Below are positions 47,114 to 55,673 of a stretch of 64,000 nt of DNA, in pieces. Origin of the DNA: Geobacillus jurassicus NBRC 107829. Its GTDB lineage: Bacteria; Bacillota; Bacilli; Bacillales; Anoxybacillaceae. Numbering within the stretch: position 1 is the stretch's first letter; every line of letters begins with the position of its first letter. The position numbers and the translations under genes were made by a program. Below the pieces are notes generated by a model that was given only the letters and a program-made list of their open reading frames with translations, did no database searches and was not told the DNA's origin. The stretch spans positions 1 to 64,000 of the forward strand of contig NZ_BCQG01000007.1 in assembly GCF_001544315.1 (NCBI RefSeq), in the 5' to 3' direction.

Positions 47114-49521
47114 CATCCCACCCCTAAAGGAGTGGGCTTTCGCGCGGGATTTCTGTAAATGAGCACGCGCGCCGCTGTGCGGTCGGCGCTTTCGCCGATG
47201 ACGCGGATGTTCAAGCCGTAGTTCGGCACATTCCGTCCGGCATCCTCCACCCCTTTATTGTCATACGACCGGCTGTCGTCAAACACCGGCGTCGGCGATG
47301 TATCGTTGTCAATCAGCTGTGAGCCATTGATCGCCACGCGGAATGGGGCTCCTTTTTGCAGGCTGAACGCCGCATCGTGCACTTGATAGCGAGTCGACGC
47401 TGTCGTGTTGCCCGACCATTTCAACGTATGCTGATCGGCATCCACAACGCCAAGAAACCCTTCGCCCGGATGGACGCCCGTCCAGTTGTTGTCATAGCCT
47501 TCATCTACATACCAGATGACAAGCCCTGGATCGTATGAAAGAAGCCGGTCGCCGCGCAAGATGTGGGCGAGCCCTTCGTCAACGCCGCGATGGTTGCGCC
47601 ATTCAAGCAAATAGTAATGATCCGAGTATCGCTTGCCATTGCTCTTTTCAAAGCCGTCCATCGCAAAAGAACCGTCTTCTTCGGCATCGTCAACAAGAAC
47701 AACTCCTCCATCGGCCGTCACTTGAATGTTGTCAATATACCAGCCAGCTTCCGACACCGCCACATCGGTGATGTAATGGAAGCGAAGGTCAATCGTTTGT
47801 CCTGCATAGGCCGACAAGTCAAATTCCGCCTTCACCCAGCCGTTTGACGTACCGGTAATGCCGTTGCCCGGGTTTTGCCCGTACGGATTGTCGGTCGTCG
47901 TAATGTTTCCTTGAATTGTTGTCCATTCGTTGCTGCCATGCGGTTTTACTTCTACCGCCCCATAATCCCAGTCTTTCTCAATCGCGTACCATGTATCAAA
48001 TGCCAGCGCCGCCTTGGACGCTCTCGTCAAATCGATCGTCGTTGACATCGTATGGTCTAAGTTGTTTCCGCTTCCGGAGAAATAGGCATACGCACCGCTT
48101 GGCGGGATCGTGACGACCGTCTCTTTCTTCGGCAAGTTGATGCGTACGGCATCATGATTTGTCCCCTTCGTGCTCGCTTCGTCGAGCAACACTTCAATGC
48201 CGTCTTTGCCAATTTCGTTCCACTCAACGGTCGCTCCAGTCAGCCAATTGCTTCCTGGCATCGCCGATTGCAAAAACTGTTTCGCCCACGCGCTGAAGCC
48301 GGTCGGCTCGGTGCCTGGAATACGCCCCGCCCAGCTGCCGCTTGACATAATCGACCAATACGCGATCGGCTCGCCTAGGCCGGAGTAAATCGTATCGTAT
48401 TCATCCGGCAGCCCTAAATCGTGGCCGTATTCATGGGCGAACACCCCCGCCGCCCCGTCGGCCGGCTCGATCGTATAGTCGTAAGCCGCCAGCTGGCCGC
48501 GCCAATACGGCACATCGGTCGTCGTATTGGGGATGCGGTATACCGATCCTAAATTCCAACGGTGCGACCAAATGGCATCGCCGCCGAGCGAGCCGCCGCC
48601 CGCTTCCTCGCCGACGCTCGAATGGATGACCATCAAATGGTCGATCAAGCCGTCCGGCTCGCGATAATTGCCGTCGCCGTCCAAATCATAGCGGTCTTCT
48701 TGGTCAAACTCGCGCAAATCAATGGTCGGATCCTGGGCCGCTGCTGCCAACGCTTCGCGCACAAGCTCTCGCGGATTGGCATCATTGCCGTCCGGTGCCG
48801 GCACATTGCCGCCGTAGTATTTGGCTGGATGTTTCGCTTGATACCAGTCGGCAACTTTCCCCTCAATCGAATAGCTGCCGCCCGATTGCTCTTCATAATA
48901 TTTTTTCACCGAAATGAGCCTCTCGCCATTTGGTCCATCGTAATAGCCGTCATCGCCGCCAAAAATCATGTCTTCATAATGTTCGCGTGTATAATCTTTA
49001 TAATACATATCTGTTTCATTTGGTTGAATGTTGTTATGCGGAAAATCCGGATATTCAATCAGCAAAACGAGCACGCGGTCAACCCGCTTGCCGCCGTTCC
49101 ACGGCTCCGGCTTGACGGACGGCACAAAAGTCGTTTTCGATTGTCCAAGTTTTTTCCCTTTTCCGTTCAGCACGCTGTTTGTCCGCTGCCCATCTTGCAG
49201 CGCCTCAGCGCGCTTCGCCTCTTCCTCGTACAATTCTCCCTTTTCCCTCGGTATATGGACCGCCTTTTGCCGCAAATAATCTCGCACCGCCTGTTCCTCC
49301 TCTGCCGGAGTCGCATCAGCGCGAAGCTTCCCGCTTTTTTTCAACATCTCCGCCAGCTTCTCTTCATTGGCGATCGCGAAATCAACCGGTCCGCCTTGCT
49401 TGACTGCGAAAAGCGGAGTGGACGCCGACTGCGGGGCTGCCGCTGGTGCCACCCACAAGCCGATTCCGAGCGAGAGCGCAGCAGCGAGTGAGCCAATCGA
49501 CCGTTTGTTCAAAAAAAACAC
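47104..49521 (-). CDS. M6-family (immune inhibitor A-like) secreted metalloprotease, C-terminus altered by insertion
   Basis: This 805-residue secreted protease has a signal peptide (MFFLNKRSIGSLAAALSLGIGL, Ala-rich end), a propeptide, and the zinc motif FAHEYGHDLGLPDEYD (His363, Glu364, His367). C-terminal beta-rich domains include LRFHYITDVAVSEAGWYIDNIQV and a Ca-binding-like DQEDRYDLDGDGNY. Residues 790-805 (RNPARKPTPLGVGWCE) are encoded by the end of the TnpB element and the ISLre2 copy, not by the native gene. The loss may be tolerated because it lies after the catalytic and beta domains. Confidence 0.92.
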   Translation of the reverse strand: MFFLNKRSIGSLAAALSLGIGLWVAPAAAPQSASTPLFAVKQGGPVDFAIANEEKLAEMLKKSGKLRADATPAEEEQAVRDYLRQKAVHIPREKGELYEEEAKRAEALQDGQRTNSVLNGKGKKLGQSKTTFVPSVKPEPWNGGKRVDRVLVLLIEYPDFPHNNIQPNETDMYYKDYTREHYEDMIFGGDDGYYDGPNGERLISVKKYYEEQSGGSYSIEGKVADWYQAKHPAKYYGGNVPAPDGNDANPRELVREALAAAAQDPTIDLREFDQEDRYDLDGDGNYREPDGLIDHLMVIHSSVGEEAGGGSLGGDAIWSHRWNLGSVYRIPNTTTDVPYWRGQLAAYDYTIEPADGAAGVFAHEYGHDLGLPDEYDTIYSGLGEPIAYWSIMSSGSWAGRIPGTEPTGFSAWAKQFLQSAMPGSNWLTGATVEWNEIGKDGIEVLLDEASTKGTNHDAVRINLPKKETVVTIPPSGAYAYFSGSGNNLDHTMSTTIDLTRASKAALAFDTWYAIEKDWDYGAVEVKPHGSNEWTTIQGNITTTDNPYGQNPGNGITGTSNGWVKAEFDLSAYAGQTIDLRFHYITDVAVSEAGWYIDNIQVTADGGVVLVDDAEEDGSFAMDGFEKSNGKRYSDHYYLLEWRNHRGVDEGLAHILRGDRLLSYDPGLVIWYVDEGYDNNWTGVHPGEGFLGVVDADQHTLKWSGNTTASTRYQVHDAAFSLQKGAPFRVAINGSQLIDNDTSPTPVFDDSRSYDNKGVEDAGRNVPNYGLNIRVIGESADRTAARVLIYRNPARKPTPLGVGWCE
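47114..47123. repeat. ISLre2 target duplication, right copy
   Basis: CATCCCACCC, identical to 45397-45406; together they identify the insertion point inside the left end of the TnpB element. Confidence 0.7.
47124..47154 (-). repeat. Left end of the TnpB element, separated from its body
   Basis: The minus strand reads AGAAATCCCGCGCGAAAGCC and part of the palindrome, then the ISLre2 copy. Joined to 45406 it restores the CCCACTCC-TTTA-GGGGTGGG hairpin followed by ATGAAGCGCG. Confidence 0.65.
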
Positions 49522-49783
49522 TCCTTTCCTATGTTCAATTATTTTAATAGAAAACTTATAAAATTAAAATATTACAGAATAATACAAAAATGAAAGAGAA
49601 TTCTTACCTATATAAGAAATAGTCCTTTTTTCCTACCTTTGTCGAAAAAACAAGATTTATATCAAAAAAAGGCTATGGATTGCGCCTTAACATCCCGGGC
49701 ATTTTCCGGTTACAATGTAATATATTCGCTATTCTTGTAGAAATTCTGCCCTGCAGCTTGACGATGGGAAAGAAGGTGCCGCG

Positions 49784-51088
49784 ATGCTGAATATTTTCAA
49801 AGACTTTTTGCTCAACTTGTTTTTCATCCTTCTGCCGGTGTTTCTCGTTCCCCTCTGTACGGAGCAGGAGAAGGGGCCAAAACGATTCCGCCTTTATTTG
49901 CCGACCTTTTGTTACGCCGTCGTTATCATGTTATGCATCACCCTCCCGGTCAGAACAGAGAGCGATTTCATCTTCGACTTGCGGCAAATTCCTCTATGGC
50001 TTGGCGGTTTGTACGGCGGAGCGGGGGCGGCGGCGTTTTTGGCGTTGACAGCGATCGCCTACCGCTCGCTGTTCGGCGGAGCTGGCGTCTTCGTCACCGT
50101 CGTCGTTTCCATCGCCATCGCTGCAACGAGCAGTTTATTGACAAAACAGTTTGTCGAGCTGCCGGCCAAACAACGCACGCTGTTCGCTACATCGCTCAGC
50201 TTCGGCTCTGGTCTATTGACCGTCGCCATGGCGGAGTGGATGGCTGCCGCGGCTTCTCCGCCGCCTTCCGTTGTGCTCATCTTTTTGTTTGTGCAGCCCA
50301 TCAGCATGCTCATCGTTTGTTCGTTTCAGGAAATGGTGCACCATAATATCGCGCTGCGCAAACGAGTGATTCGCGCCGAGAAAATGGAAGCCGTCACCCA
50401 TTTGGCTGCCTCCATCTCCCATGAAATTCGCAATCCTCTCACCGCGGCTCGTGGGTTTATCCAACTGATCGAAGAGCAGCCGCTCACTGCCGACAAGCGC
50501 CGCCAGTATGCGCGCATCGCCATTGAGGAGCTTGACCGAGCTGAAGCGATTATCACCGATTACTTAACGTTCGCCAAGCCGGCGCCCGAGACGCCGGAAA
50601 AGCTGAACGTCAAGCTCGAGATTGAACGGGTCATGGACATCCTCCGCCCGCTCGCCAATATGAGCTGCGTCGATATTCAGGCGACGCTTGCCCCTTTTTC
50701 CGTCATCGGTGAGCGCGAAAAATTCCGCCAATGTTTGCTCAACGTGATGAAAAACGCCATCGAAGCGATGCCTAACGGCGGGACCTTGCAAGTATACGTC
50801 TCCATTGACAACGGACGCGTGCTCATCCGCATCGCCGATACCGGCGTCGGCATGACGAAGGAACAGCTCGAACGGCTTGGCGAACCGTATTTTACGACGA
50901 AAGGCATCAAAGGCACGGGGCTCGGGATGATGGTCGTCTACCGCATCGTTGAATCGATGAACGGAACGATACGCATTGAGAGCGAAATACATAAAGGAAC
51001 GACGGTGTCGATTTATTTGCCGCTCGCACCGTCGCCTTCTTCCTCAGCGATTTCTGATAAAGAAAAACAGCTGTTTGCCGCATTATGA
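49784..51088 (+). CDS. Membrane sensor histidine kinase, KinB/5TM-5TMR-LYT type
   Basis: This 434-residue kinase has five or six N-terminal hydrophobic segments (residues 7-180) of the 5TM-5TMR-LYT type with little extracellular sequence, then the HisKA box SISHEIRNPLTAARGF with phosphoacceptor His213, and the ATPase motifs (MKNAIEAMP, IADTGVGM, GTGLGMMVVYRIVES). No response regulator is adjacent, typical of orphan sporulation kinases such as KinB that feed Spo0F; that role is inferred. The 262 bp upstream are AT-rich and hold no gene. Confidence 0.88.
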   Translation: MLNIFKDFLLNLFFILLPVFLVPLCTEQEKGPKRFRLYLPTFCYAVVIMLCITLPVRTESDFIFDLRQIPLWLGGLYGGAGAAAFLALTAIAYRSLFGGAGVFVTVVVSIAIAATSSLLTKQFVELPAKQRTLFATSLSFGSGLLTVAMAEWMAAAASPPPSVVLIFLFVQPISMLIVCSFQEMVHHNIALRKRVIRAEKMEAVTHLAASISHEIRNPLTAARGFIQLIEEQPLTADKRRQYARIAIEELDRAEAIITDYLTFAKPAPETPEKLNVKLEIERVMDILRPLANMSCVDIQATLAPFSVIGEREKFRQCLLNVMKNAIEAMPNGGTLQVYVSIDNGRVLIRIADTGVGMTKEQLERLGEPYFTTKGIKGTGLGMMVVYRIVESMNGTIRIESEIHKGTTVSIYLPLAPSPSSSAISDKEKQLFAAL

Positions 51089-51245
51089 CATAGCGAAGAC
51101 CGGCCGCAAAAGCCCTTGCAAACAAAGGTCAACACATCGATGTCCTGTATGCCAAGCCATCAAAGGTGCCCTTTCTTTTTTCCGGGCATCTTTTTTCTTT
51201 AGCCGCCCCCTTCGCATACTATTTTTGGGCGAAATCCAGGAATAG

Positions 51246-51266
51246 TCCCCGACGAGAGTTGCGAAC
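51246..51266 (+). repeat. Short relic resembling an ISLre2 subterminal sequence
   Basis: TCCCCGACGAGAGTTGCGAAC matches 19 of 21 bases of the inner right-end sequence of the ISLre2 copy (minus strand near 47060-47080). Only one arm of the stem-loop is present. Otherwise the 261-bp gap before map contains nothing I can name. Confidence 0.4.
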
Positions 51267-51349
51267 GGATCGCTGCGGTTTAACATCACAGCGGTTTCTG
51301 CTACAATACTATCGAAGCGAAACACATCGAGGGAAAAGGAGACACTTGC

Positions 51350-52099
51350 ATGATTCACGTGAAAACAGAACGGGAAATTCAATTGATGCGGGAAGCGGGA
51401 AAACTGCTCGCCGCCTGCCATCAAGAAATCGCCAAGCGCATCGGACCGGGCGTCACAACGATGGAAATCGACCGGTTCGTTGAAACGTTTTTGGCCAAAT
51501 ACGGCGCCAAACCGGAACAAAAAGGATACCGCGGCTACCCGTATGCGACATGCGCTTCCATTAACGATGAAATTTGCCACGGGTTTCCGCGCAATGAGCC
51601 GCTGAAAGAAGGCGATATCGTCACGATCGACTTTGTCGTCAATTTGCGCGGAGCGCTCGCCGATTCGGCCTGGACATACGCCATCGGCGATGTCGGCAAA
51701 GACGTGAAAAAACTGCTTGAAGTCACCGAGCAGTCGCTCTATAAAGGAATCGAGCAAGCCGTTCTCGGCAATCGGATCGGCGACATCGGCCACGCCATTC
51801 AAACGTACGTCGAAGCGCACGGCTTTTCCGTCGTCCGCGATTTCACCGGCCACGGCATTGGCCCGACGATCCACGAAGAGCCGTATGTGCCTCACTTCGG
51901 CGAAAAAGGAAAAGGGATGCGTTTAAAAGAGGGAATGGTCATTACGATCGAGCCGATGGTCAACATGGGGGCGTGGCAAAGCAAAATGGACGCCAACGGC
52001 TGGACGGCGCGGACGATCGACGGCTCGTATTCAGCGCAATATGAACATACGATCGCCATTACGAAAAACGGGCCGCTCATTTTAACGACGCCGGCGTAA
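51350..52099 (+). CDS. map: Methionine aminopeptidase, type I
   Basis: This 249-residue dinuclear-metal enzyme removes N-terminal Met from proteins. HGFPRNEPLKEGDIVTIDFV, DSAWTYAIGDV (metal Asp), FTGHGIGPTIHEEPYVPHFG (metal His) and IEPMVNMG plus YSAQYEHTIAIT (metal Glu residues) are present. It is not in the ribosomal-protein cluster, so it is probably a second copy like YflG. It stands alone with its own terminator. Confidence 0.94.
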   Translation: MIHVKTEREIQLMREAGKLLAACHQEIAKRIGPGVTTMEIDRFVETFLAKYGAKPEQKGYRGYPYATCASINDEICHGFPRNEPLKEGDIVTIDFVVNLRGALADSAWTYAIGDVGKDVKKLLEVTEQSLYKGIEQAVLGNRIGDIGHAIQTYVEAHGFSVVRDFTGHGIGPTIHEEPYVPHFGEKGKGMRLKEGMVITIEPMVNMGAWQSKMDANGWTARTIDGSYSAQYEHTIAITKNGPLILTTPA

Positions 52100-52147
52100 G
52101 GATGCGAATGTTTCTTGTTCTCAACAGGTGGATTTTTTCGACATTTG

Positions 52148-52180
52148 AAAAACCCGGGTAAACGTTTGCCCGGGTTTTTT
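52148..52180 (+). terminator. Intrinsic terminator of map
   Basis: AAAACCCGGG / CCCGGGTTTT with a 10-nt loop and T6. Confidence 0.85.
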
Positions 52181-52274
52181 CGTTCTCTTCTCCCTATTTA
52201 CATCAGACCGTTGCGGCCGCTATTCTGCCATCATCTTCTTCCGTTCTTTAGTTTACATAATATAATTATGGTTC

Positions 52275-52676
52275 CTACCCTTCGATCACTTTCACGTAAA
52301 ACGTACGCTGGCGCGGCCCATCGTACTCGCAAAAATAGACCCCTTGCCACCGTCCAAGGAGCAGGCGGCCTTCATGAATAATAACGTGCTGCGAGGCACC
52401 AACCGTGCTCGCTTTCATATGGGCGGCCGTGTTTCCTTCCATATGGCGGTCAAGTGGATGCTCCCACGGATACGTTTCATCAAAGCGGCGCATCATATCG
52501 CGCTTGACATCGGGATCGGCGTTTTCGTTAATGGTGATGCCAGCCGTTGTATGCGGACAATAGACAACGGCGACCCCTTCGGTCACGTTAGCCTGGCGCA
52601 CCGTCTCCTCGACGAATGAAGTAATGTCGATCATCTCATCCCGCTTTGCCGTGCGGATTGTAAAGGAACGAAGCAT
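52275..52676 (-). CDS. YjbQ-family (UPF0047) protein
   Basis: This 133-residue protein has [24 protein letters not shown] and [26 protein letters not shown], the YjbQ signature; some members show weak thiamin phosphate synthase activity but the physiological role is unresolved. The ATG at 52676 follows AGGTGGTG. It diverges from the MBL-fold gene. Confidence 0.9.
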   Translation of the reverse strand: MLRSFTIRTAKRDEMIDITSFVEETVRQANVTEGVAVVYCPHTTAGITINENADPDVKRDMMRRFDETYPWEHPLDRHMEGNTAAHMKASTVGASQHVIIHEGRLLLGRWQGVYFCEYDGPRQRTFYVKVIEG

Positions 52677-52765
52677 AGGTTCACCACCTAGACAAACATT
52701 TTGTACTCGCAAGAAAGGTTTGCTACTCTAAATCATATAACACAAAAAAATGGAGTGAGAAACCG

Positions 52766-53764
52766 TTGGCAAAACGCTACGAAAACTTAGACGGCGTCTC
52801 GACGCACAAAACGTGGGCCGATTTCCGCCGCTGGCAGCGGGAACGGAAACAAAAGCAAAAAGATTTGTCATACGTCGTGCCGCATGTTTCTCCGCCTCAA
52901 TATGAACGGCTCCATGAGCCGAATGGACGGCCGCAGCTTTGCTGGATCGGCCATTCGACGTTTGTCGTGCAGACTGGCGGCGCAACGATCGTCACCGATC
53001 CCGTCTGGGCGAACTGGATGGGCATGTCCAAACGCTTGACGGCTCCGGGTGTTCCGCTTGACAAGATGCCGCCCGTGGACGCCGTGCTTATCTCCCATGG
53101 CCACTACGACCATCTGCACTTTGGCAGCCTCCGCCGTTTGCCTGGCGATCCGCACGTGTTCGTGCCGGTCGGCCTCGGCCGCCTGTTCCGCCGCCGCGGC
53201 TTCCGCCATGTCACTGAATTGTCATGGTGGGAAACCGCCGCCTTCCGCGATGTGTCGCTAACGTTCGTTCCCGCTCAACATTGGACGCGGCGGACGCTGT
53301 GGGACACGAACACGTCGCATTGGGGCGGATGGGTGATTGAGGCAAACGGTGCGCCCACCATCTACTTCGCCGGCGACAGCGGCTACTTCCGCGGTTTTCG
53401 CGACATCGGCGATCGCTTTTCCATCGATTATGCGCTCTTACCGATCGGCGCATACGAACCAGAATGGTTTATGGGGCCGCAGCACACCACGCCGGAAGAA
53501 GCGGTGCAGGCATTTTTGGACTGCCGCGCTCGTCTGTTGATCCCGATGCATTACGGCGCCTTCCGCCTGGCCGACGATACGCCAAAAGAGGCGCTTGATC
53601 GCCTATGGGCCGAATGGCGGCGGCGCGGATTGGAAGATGACCGCTTGCTTTGCTTGAAGCTCGGCGAGGTGATCGATGCCGCCCAAGCGTTGGCCGCTCT
53701 CCCTCGGTTTGACACGCCCAGCCAAACAGGCGCACCCGCCACGGAGAAACAAACGCGGCAATAG
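52766..53764 (+). CDS. Metallo-beta-lactamase-fold hydrolase (NAPE-PLD/UlaG-like)
   Basis: This 332-residue hydrolase has IGHSTFVVQTGGATIVTDPVW, the metal motif ISHGHYDHLHFGSL (HxHxDH), PAQHWTRRTLWDTN, and FAGDSGYFRGFRDIGDRF, matching N-acyl-phosphatidylethanolamine phospholipase D-like MBL proteins. Substrate unknown. The TTG at 52766 follows ATGGAGTG. Confidence 0.88.
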   Translation: MAKRYENLDGVSTHKTWADFRRWQRERKQKQKDLSYVVPHVSPPQYERLHEPNGRPQLCWIGHSTFVVQTGGATIVTDPVWANWMGMSKRLTAPGVPLDKMPPVDAVLISHGHYDHLHFGSLRRLPGDPHVFVPVGLGRLFRRRGFRHVTELSWWETAAFRDVSLTFVPAQHWTRRTLWDTNTSHWGGWVIEANGAPTIYFAGDSGYFRGFRDIGDRFSIDYALLPIGAYEPEWFMGPQHTTPEEAVQAFLDCRARLLIPMHYGAFRLADDTPKEALDRLWAEWRRRGLEDDRLLCLKLGEVIDAAQALAALPRFDTPSQTGAPATEKQTRQ

Positions 53765-53783
53765 GAATGATATCATCCTCAAA

Positions 53784-53817
53784 AAGAGCGAGCCCATTCG
53801 TCAGCGGGCTCGCTCTT
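53784..53817. terminator. Bidirectional terminator
   Basis: AAGAGCGAGCCC / GGGCTCGCTCTT, a 12-bp stem between convergent genes; its right arm overlaps the stop codon of the YcgQ-like gene. Confidence 0.8.
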
Positions 53818-54664
53818 ACTCATTGAATTGGCGGTATACGTACGGCTCCTTCGGTTTGGCCACTCGCTCCCATGATGTCACCTTTACATACGGAAGCGTC
53901 ATATGAAACGGCTGATAATACATGGTGGATAGCGTGCCTTTCACACGAACCCATTCATCATTTTGAAGCGGCACTGTCTTTGGAAACTGGAGGAGCAACC
54001 CATACACTCCTGAATCAGCAACACAATGAATGATTCCGAAGCGAAGGAGAAACGCTTCAGTGTCCCGCCCTGTTTCATCACGGTAAACGAACCCGGCAAA
54101 TTCAATGTGTCGGCCATCAAACTGTCTAGGAAACTGATAAATCGTCTCCATGGCATCTAAATAGTTATGGTCATCAAGTTGCAAACGAGCAAGACGACTA
54201 TATTTTTTCAACTCTTTTTCCATAGCGTTTTCATAGTCGTCCCGCCCGTAATACATGCTTGTATCCGGACGCAAAAACTGGCGCTGGGCAAACGGGTCGC
54301 TGCTGTCAGCCGCCATCCCGGGGATGTGGATTCCTTTAGCCTTGACGATGTGAGAATCGAGCGTCGCCACGGGAAACAAGAAGGCGGAAACAAGCGGAAA
54401 AACAAAGATCAGATAATTGGCCACCCTCTTCCAGCGCGCCGTTGGTTCATGATGGTGATGATCACAGCACGCTTCCCCATGATCGTGCGGTTCCTCATTG
54501 CGGCTCGCCAACACAAATTGCACAATCGTTAAGAAAGCAAACACAAACACCGCGCTAAAAGCGATATACGAATAACGCATATTAATGTATTTGCTCAACT
54601 CTCCCGTAATATATAAGTGAAAAAACAGAAACGCAAACCCAAGCAAAATATACATGCGAACCAT
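53816..54664 (-). CDS. YcgQ-like TIGR03943-family membrane protein
   Basis: This 282-residue protein has three or four N-terminal hydrophobic segments and a cytoplasmic or external loop rich in metal-binding residues (HDHGEACCDHHHHEP), then a soluble domain with FDGRHIEFAGFVYRDE and FLLRFGIIHCVADSG. It belongs to the family found next to ArsP-type permeases (YcgR); together they are thought to act as a metal or metalloid transporter. Stop codon lies in the shared terminator. Confidence 0.88.
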   Translation of the reverse strand: MVRMYILLGFAFLFFHLYITGELSKYINMRYSYIAFSAVFVFAFLTIVQFVLASRNEEPHDHGEACCDHHHHEPTARWKRVANYLIFVFPLVSAFLFPVATLDSHIVKAKGIHIPGMAADSSDPFAQRQFLRPDTSMYYGRDDYENAMEKELKKYSRLARLQLDDHNYLDAMETIYQFPRQFDGRHIEFAGFVYRDETGRDTEAFLLRFGIIHCVADSGVYGLLLQFPKTVPLQNDEWVRVKGTLSTMYYQPFHMTLPYVKVTSWERVAKPKEPYVYRQFNE

Positions 54665-54679
54665 GCCGCCACCTCCTTG

Positions 54680-55546
54680 CTAGATCAATAGCGACCCGGC
54701 AAACACGAACAGCGTGATATAGAAAATCAGCTTCCACACAAACCGAGCGCGAAACGACTGGAACAACATAAGCGTATTTTTTACATCAAGCATCGGCCCG
54801 TAAACGAGAAACGCCGTGAGCGCATGAAACGGAAATGTGCTTTGGAACGACGAGGCGATGAACGCATCCGCCTCGGAACAAAGAGACAAGACGAACGCAA
54901 GCGCCATCATGACAAGCGAGGACGCCGCTTTTCCATGCCCGAGCGCCACAAGCGCCGACGTTTTCACATACGTTTGCATCGCCGAAGCAATGAACGCCCC
55001 AATGATCAAATACTTCCCCGTGGCAAAAAATTCATCGATCGTATGGCGCAATGTGCCAGCGATTTTCTCTTTCCAAGTGCGGGGCATCATCGGCATCACG
55101 CGCAATTCATCACGCAACTCGCTGCCTTGATGCCGAACGGCCATCACGACGCCGACGGCAACAGCGACGGCGCAAGCGAACAGCGCCCGGTACAGCACCA
55201 TCGTCCAACTGCTTCCGAACGCAATATACGTTGAAAACAGCACGACCGGATTGATGACCGGCGCCGTTAACATAAACGGCACGGCCGCGTAAAGCGGCAC
55301 TCCCTTGGCTGCGAGACGGCGGGTGATCGGCACGATGCTGCACTCGCACGAAGGAAACAAAACCCCGATCAACGCCGCATAAACAATCGCCAAGCCGCGG
55401 TTTTTCGGCACCCATCGTTGCACTGTCTCTTCACTGACAAACATTTGAATGACTCCGGAAACAAACACCCCAAGCACAACGAACGGCAACGATTCAATCA
55501 ATATACTGATAAAAATCGTATTCAGCTGCAAGAACGTGTTCATCAT
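54680..55546 (-). CDS. ArsP/YcgR-type permease
   Basis: This 288-residue permease has eight or so membrane segments, with GVLFPSCECSIVPITRRL carrying the conserved CEC motif, VPFMLTAPVINPVVL, and LSLCSEADAFIASSF in the second half. It is the partner of the YcgQ-like gene 15 bp downstream. The ion transported is unknown. Two adjacent ATGs (55546, 55543) follow GAGGAG. Confidence 0.9.
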   Translation of the reverse strand: MMNTFLQLNTIFISILIESLPFVVLGVFVSGVIQMFVSEETVQRWVPKNRGLAIVYAALIGVLFPSCECSIVPITRRLAAKGVPLYAAVPFMLTAPVINPVVLFSTYIAFGSSWTMVLYRALFACAVAVAVGVVMAVRHQGSELRDELRVMPMMPRTWKEKIAGTLRHTIDEFFATGKYLIIGAFIASAMQTYVKTSALVALGHGKAASSLVMMALAFVLSLCSEADAFIASSFQSTFPFHALTAFLVYGPMLDVKNTLMLFQSFRARFVWKLIFYITLFVFAGSLLI

Positions 55547-55634
55547 CTGTTCTCCTCTCATTTACAACCGTTCATTGTACCACGAGCAATGTCCATTGTC
55601 ATGAAAATTTGGTAAGAAAAATAGATGAACCCAT

Positions 55635-55670
55635 CAAAAAAGGCGCTCCGCCCTTGGCGAAACGCCTTTT
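55635..55670 (-). terminator. Terminator of the fruRKA operon
   Basis: On the minus strand AAAAGGCG / CGCCTTTT with a GC-rich loop ends in T6, immediately after fruA. Confidence 0.75.
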
Positions 55671-55673
55671 CTT

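Larger units (their letters stand above)
44066..47154 (-). mobile_element. IS200/IS605-superfamily element of tnpB-only (IS1341) type
   Basis: The left end (minus strand) begins AGAAATCCCGCGCG right after a TTTAC at 47155-47159 and holds the imperfect palindrome CCCACTCC-TTTA-GGGGTGGG; the right end closes with CACGCCC-TTT-AGGCGTG and GTGTCAA at 44066. There is no tnpA, so it must be mobilised in trans. Without the nested ISLre2 copy it is about 1.37 kb. It interrupts the M6 peptidase gene. Confidence 0.75.
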
